Part shown: piece by piece, positions 61,816 through 64,000 of the stretch
How the letters are laid out: each line of letters begins with the position of its first letter
Numbering within the stretch: the stretch's first letter is position 1
Source of the DNA: Methanobrevibacter sp.
Lineage (GTDB): Archaea; Methanobacteriota; Methanobacteria; Methanobacteriales; Methanobacteriaceae
NCBI RefSeq assembly: GCF_017427765.1
Contig: NZ_JAFRSC010000006.1
Location: forward strand, 1-64,000
Length of the DNA: 64,000 bases
Direction: 5' to 3'
The notes under the pieces: generated by a model
The model's database searches: none
The model's input: the letters and a program-made list of their open reading frames with translations, nothing else
What the model was told of the DNA's origin: nothing
Program-made: the position numbers and the translations under genes

Positions 61816-62586
61816 TTAAATATCATTTTCAAATTTAACTATATTTCCACCATCATCAGCAATATTTGAATATAACAATCCCAATGAATAATTTCCTATA
61901 CTTTCAAGTAGCGGAATAACAATACAGACATAAATTAATAAACCCACATACGGAATTGCCATTACCCATGAAGAAATAAATGAAAAGACAATCATTAATA
62001 TTACCATGAACAGCAGCCATTTTATTATATTAAAAACACCGATTCTTTTAATATCCATTGCCACTTTATACATGTTTAAAGCTTCAGACAAACTATTGAG
62101 ATAAGCCAATCTGGCCTTTGCAAAAAACAAAAGAATTTCAAATATGATATAAGTAATTAAAACAATGAGCAATGTCAGCCCGAAAGTCAGTACGAAAACA
62201 TGAATTTTCAGTTCATATAACATGTTAATACTGGATGTTCCTAAAGTAGAAAGAACAACGAAAAATACCAAAGCGGGCGCAATCATATATACAACCCTTA
62301 AGACCAGCACTCTAATAGAATCATATATATTCTTCGCAAAACTTAAAGACGGCATCATAGAAGACTCATTTAAACCTATCTTAACAAAAGAAAACAAATA
62401 TCCTGGTACGATTAGAATAAATACAAAAAATGCAACCAAACCAAAGATTGTAAGATACTTATTGTCAGAAATCATCCCAATTGGAATAATTGCGAGTAAA
62501 ATAAATAGAATAAAGAGAATCGGCAATTTCTTAATATTTCTAAACGGATATTTTAATGAATTTGATACAATAGTTCCTACATCCAA
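61816..62586 (-). CDS. DUF4013 family membrane protein
   Basis: A 256-residue membrane protein of the DUF4013 family, common in methanogens. It has six or seven hydrophobic segments, arranged as a near-repeat of the pattern YPFRNIKKLPILFILFILLAIIPIG and FNIIKWLLFMVILMIVFSFIS, and no catalytic motif. The start is a TTG (62586) following GGGGTG by five bases. The role is unknown, perhaps envelope-related. It is convergent with the nuclease gene, with 27 bases between the stops. Confidence 0.8.
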   Translation of the reverse strand: MDVGTIVSNSLKYPFRNIKKLPILFILFILLAIIPIGMISDNKYLTIFGLVAFFVFILIVPGYLFSFVKIGLNESSMMPSLSFAKNIYDSIRVLVLRVVYMIAPALVFFVVLSTLGTSSINMLYELKIHVFVLTFGLTLLIVLITYIIFEILLFFAKARLAYLNSLSEALNMYKVAMDIKRIGVFNIIKWLLFMVILMIVFSFISSWVMAIPYVGLLIYVCIVIPLLESIGNYSLGLLYSNIADDGGNIVKFENDI

Positions 62587-62641
62587 AATAACACCCCATT
62601 ATAATTACTTCCCTTTTCTGCAAATACTCTGATACATGACA

Positions 62642-63616
62642 TCATCTGAAAATGAATACTGGATTTTTCTCTTGATTAAACACTTCAGCTTGCTTGTCTT
62701 GATAATTTAGGATCAATGTATTAGAATCTGTTACTTCACCTACAACTTCAGCTTCAATAGAATAATTTGATAAGTATTCCTTAATATAATCACAGTTGTC
62801 TTCGCTTGCGGTGAAAACAAATCCTGAACCAGGATATGATCTGAGCCAATCAACCCATTCGACATTTTCATTTCTTGGAATATCTTCAAGGTTTACGATA
62901 GCACCTTTGCCGGATGTTTCTAAAAGCATTTCCAATGTTCCCAAAATTCCAGGATTTGAAATATCCTTACCGGATTTGATATAGTCATTTTCTGCCAAAT
63001 ATTGAACAGCTGTAATTTGGTCTTGAACAAGTTTTGCATCCTTATCATAAGTGGTGTCCCAATTTAAGCTAAACATTTCGTGAGGTTTGCCGTCAAGATC
63101 AATAGCCACAATTACTTTATCGCCAATTTCAGCTCCAAAACTAGTGATTATTTTATCTTTTTGGGCAATACCCACAATAGCTACACCCAATGAGTCAACT
63201 TCACCGTCAGGATGAAGATGTCCTCCAACCATAGGTACACCAAATTTTAAACATCCGTCCCGGATACCATGTAATAAATCTTCGTAAATCTCATCATTGC
63301 TTATTGACATTATGTTAACCATAGCTAATGGTTTTCCACCCATTGCTGCAATATCATTTACATTTACAAGAACAGAACAGTATCCTGCCCAGTAAGGGTT
63401 GACATTCATGATATCTCCCCAAATTCCATCAGCGGCAATTAACATGACCTGATTATTTCCAATATCAATAGCAGAAGCATCATCCCCAATATCTATTATT
63501 ACATCTCCTGAAACATTATATGCTTCATTTAAAAGAGATATTACATTATCAATTGAGCTTTTACGTGATACTCCCTTAAATTCCTGAATAGATTTTACAA
63601 GATTTTCAAAATCCAA
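62642..63616 (-). CDS. mmp2: AIR synthase-related protein, methanogenesis marker 2
   Basis: A 324-residue protein of the PurM/ThiL/SelD superfamily. [29 protein letters not shown] holds the ATP/Mg-binding acidic motif, [21 protein letters not shown] the second conserved stretch, and [19 protein letters not shown] the third. The match to marker protein 2 is the best, and its reaction is unknown. The start appears to be a TTG at 63616. It follows the DUF2117 gene by 16 bases. Confidence 0.82.
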   Translation of the reverse strand: MDFENLVKSIQEFKGVSRKSSIDNVISLLNEAYNVSGDVIIDIGDDASAIDIGNNQVMLIAADGIWGDIMNVNPYWAGYCSVLVNVNDIAAMGGKPLAMVNIMSISNDEIYEDLLHGIRDGCLKFGVPMVGGHLHPDGEVDSLGVAIVGIAQKDKIITSFGAEIGDKVIVAIDLDGKPHEMFSLNWDTTYDKDAKLVQDQITAVQYLAENDYIKSGKDISNPGILGTLEMLLETSGKGAIVNLEDIPRNENVEWVDWLRSYPGSGFVFTASEDNCDYIKEYLSNYSIEAEVVGEVTDSNTLILNYQDKQAEVFNQEKNPVFIFR

Positions 63617-63632
63617 AATTACACGCCCTAAT

Positions 63633-64000
63633 TTAATTAATATAATTAATTTTGTATTTACAATTAATATTTTTTATTATTTCTGTGATTTTTTCTTCAA
63701 CTTCCCCGATATTTGAAAAATCATATGTTACCTGTTTACCGTCAAAGATAATGCTTTGAATATATTGACCGCAGACATCATCAAAACCACTTTCAACTTC
63801 AAAAATGACAGAATTTTTTACCTTGAATCCATCTGCTACAACCTTGTCCAAATCACCATCAGTTATTCCAACCACAGGTATATCAAATCTGTATAAAATG
63901 TCAGAAGATATCAATGTTGTATCATCCCCAACAGTAATAACGCAACTGGCATCTCTGAATTTATAGACATCTTCACCGGCATGGTCTAAAAATGCAACTT
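63633..64000 (-). CDS. DUF2117 family protein (5' part cut by window edge)
   Basis: The reading frame continues beyond the window edge; 122 C-terminal residues are visible. The segment HAGEDVYKFRDASCVITVGDDTTLISSDILYRFDIPVVGITDGDLDKV is typical of the archaeal DUF2117 family, found in methanogens and of unknown function. The C-terminal end has a helical EEKITEIIKNINCKYK. It probably shares a transcript with mmp2, 16 bases downstream. Confidence 0.8.
   Translation of the reverse strand, partial: VAFLDHAGEDVYKFRDASCVITVGDDTTLISSDILYRFDIPVVGITDGDLDKVVADGFKVKNSVIFEVESGFDDVCGQYIQSIIFDGKQVTYDFSNIGEVEEKITEIIKNINCKYKINYIN

Overview
The window is a chromosomal segment of a methanogenic archaeon of the order Methanobacteriales, most likely Methanobrevibacter or a close relative. 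The signs are very AT-rich DNA, archaeal ribosomal proteins, an archaeal SRP RNA, methanogenesis genes (fwdF, hdrBC, several methanogenesis marker genes), cyclic-2,3-diphosphoglycerate metabolism, a protein with pseudomurein-binding repeats, and promoters of the TATA-box type. Genes are closely packed, often overlap by 1 to 20 bases, and usually carry GGTGA- or GGAGGT-type ribosome binding sites.

Layout: 1-4911 (minus) is the ribosomal operon rplC-rplD-rplW-rplB-rpsS-rplV-rpsC-rpmC-SUI1, preceded by a SPOUT RNA methyltransferase (5252-6079) and a METTL5-type methyltransferase. 7025-11536 holds pyruvate carboxylase subunit A, its biotin ligase, a PLP enzyme and a fumarase subunit. 11725-19296 looks like an acquired metal/metallophore import island: an ECF transporter (S, T and fused A components), two exporter-type ABC half-transporters like YbtP/YbtQ or IrtA/IrtB, and an AraC-type regulator, with the same TTTAGG-N4-CCTAAA palindrome in both promoters. 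19780-28704 holds a methyltransferase, a B12-binding radical SAM enzyme between two copies of a promoter region, a DUF2070 membrane protein, RqcH and a metallo-hydrolase. 28892-31074 carries two class III signal-peptide (pilin-like) proteins, fwdF and a ferredoxin, and archaeal CoaD. 31181-34078 is a large secreted pseudomurein endoisopeptidase-like protein.

34575-41728 has a radical SAM protein, an aminotransferase, a CDF transporter, tRNA-Ser(GCU), SRP RNA, 2-phosphoglycerate kinase and conserved archaeal genes of unknown role. 41923-43845 is hdrB-hdrC, with an unusual 152-residue acidic N-terminal extension on HdrC. 44030-47744 holds an ArcS-like protein, a coiled-coil protein, a 51-residue ribbon-helix-helix protein and cell-surface proteins. 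47930-48365 contains two tandem paralogous small RNA genes, each with a TATA box and a hairpin/T-run terminator. 48371-55623 covers diphthamide synthesis, Trm5, membrane proteins and transporters, MtnA and pyrophosphatase. 55699-60916 is a six-gene operon mmp3-mmp6-mmp5-mmp15-mmp17 followed by nifB, linked to activation of methyl-coenzyme M reductase. The end carries a secreted nuclease, a DUF4013 membrane protein, marker protein 2 and a truncated DUF2117 gene.

The most novel-looking items are the tandem small RNAs (47959-48090 and 48241-48365), the metallophore island with its shared operator, the duplicated promoter with a hairpin-forming transcript at 20540-20754, the nested inverted repeats upstream of rplC (5154-5226), the HdrC extension, and nifB at the end of the MCR-activation operon.
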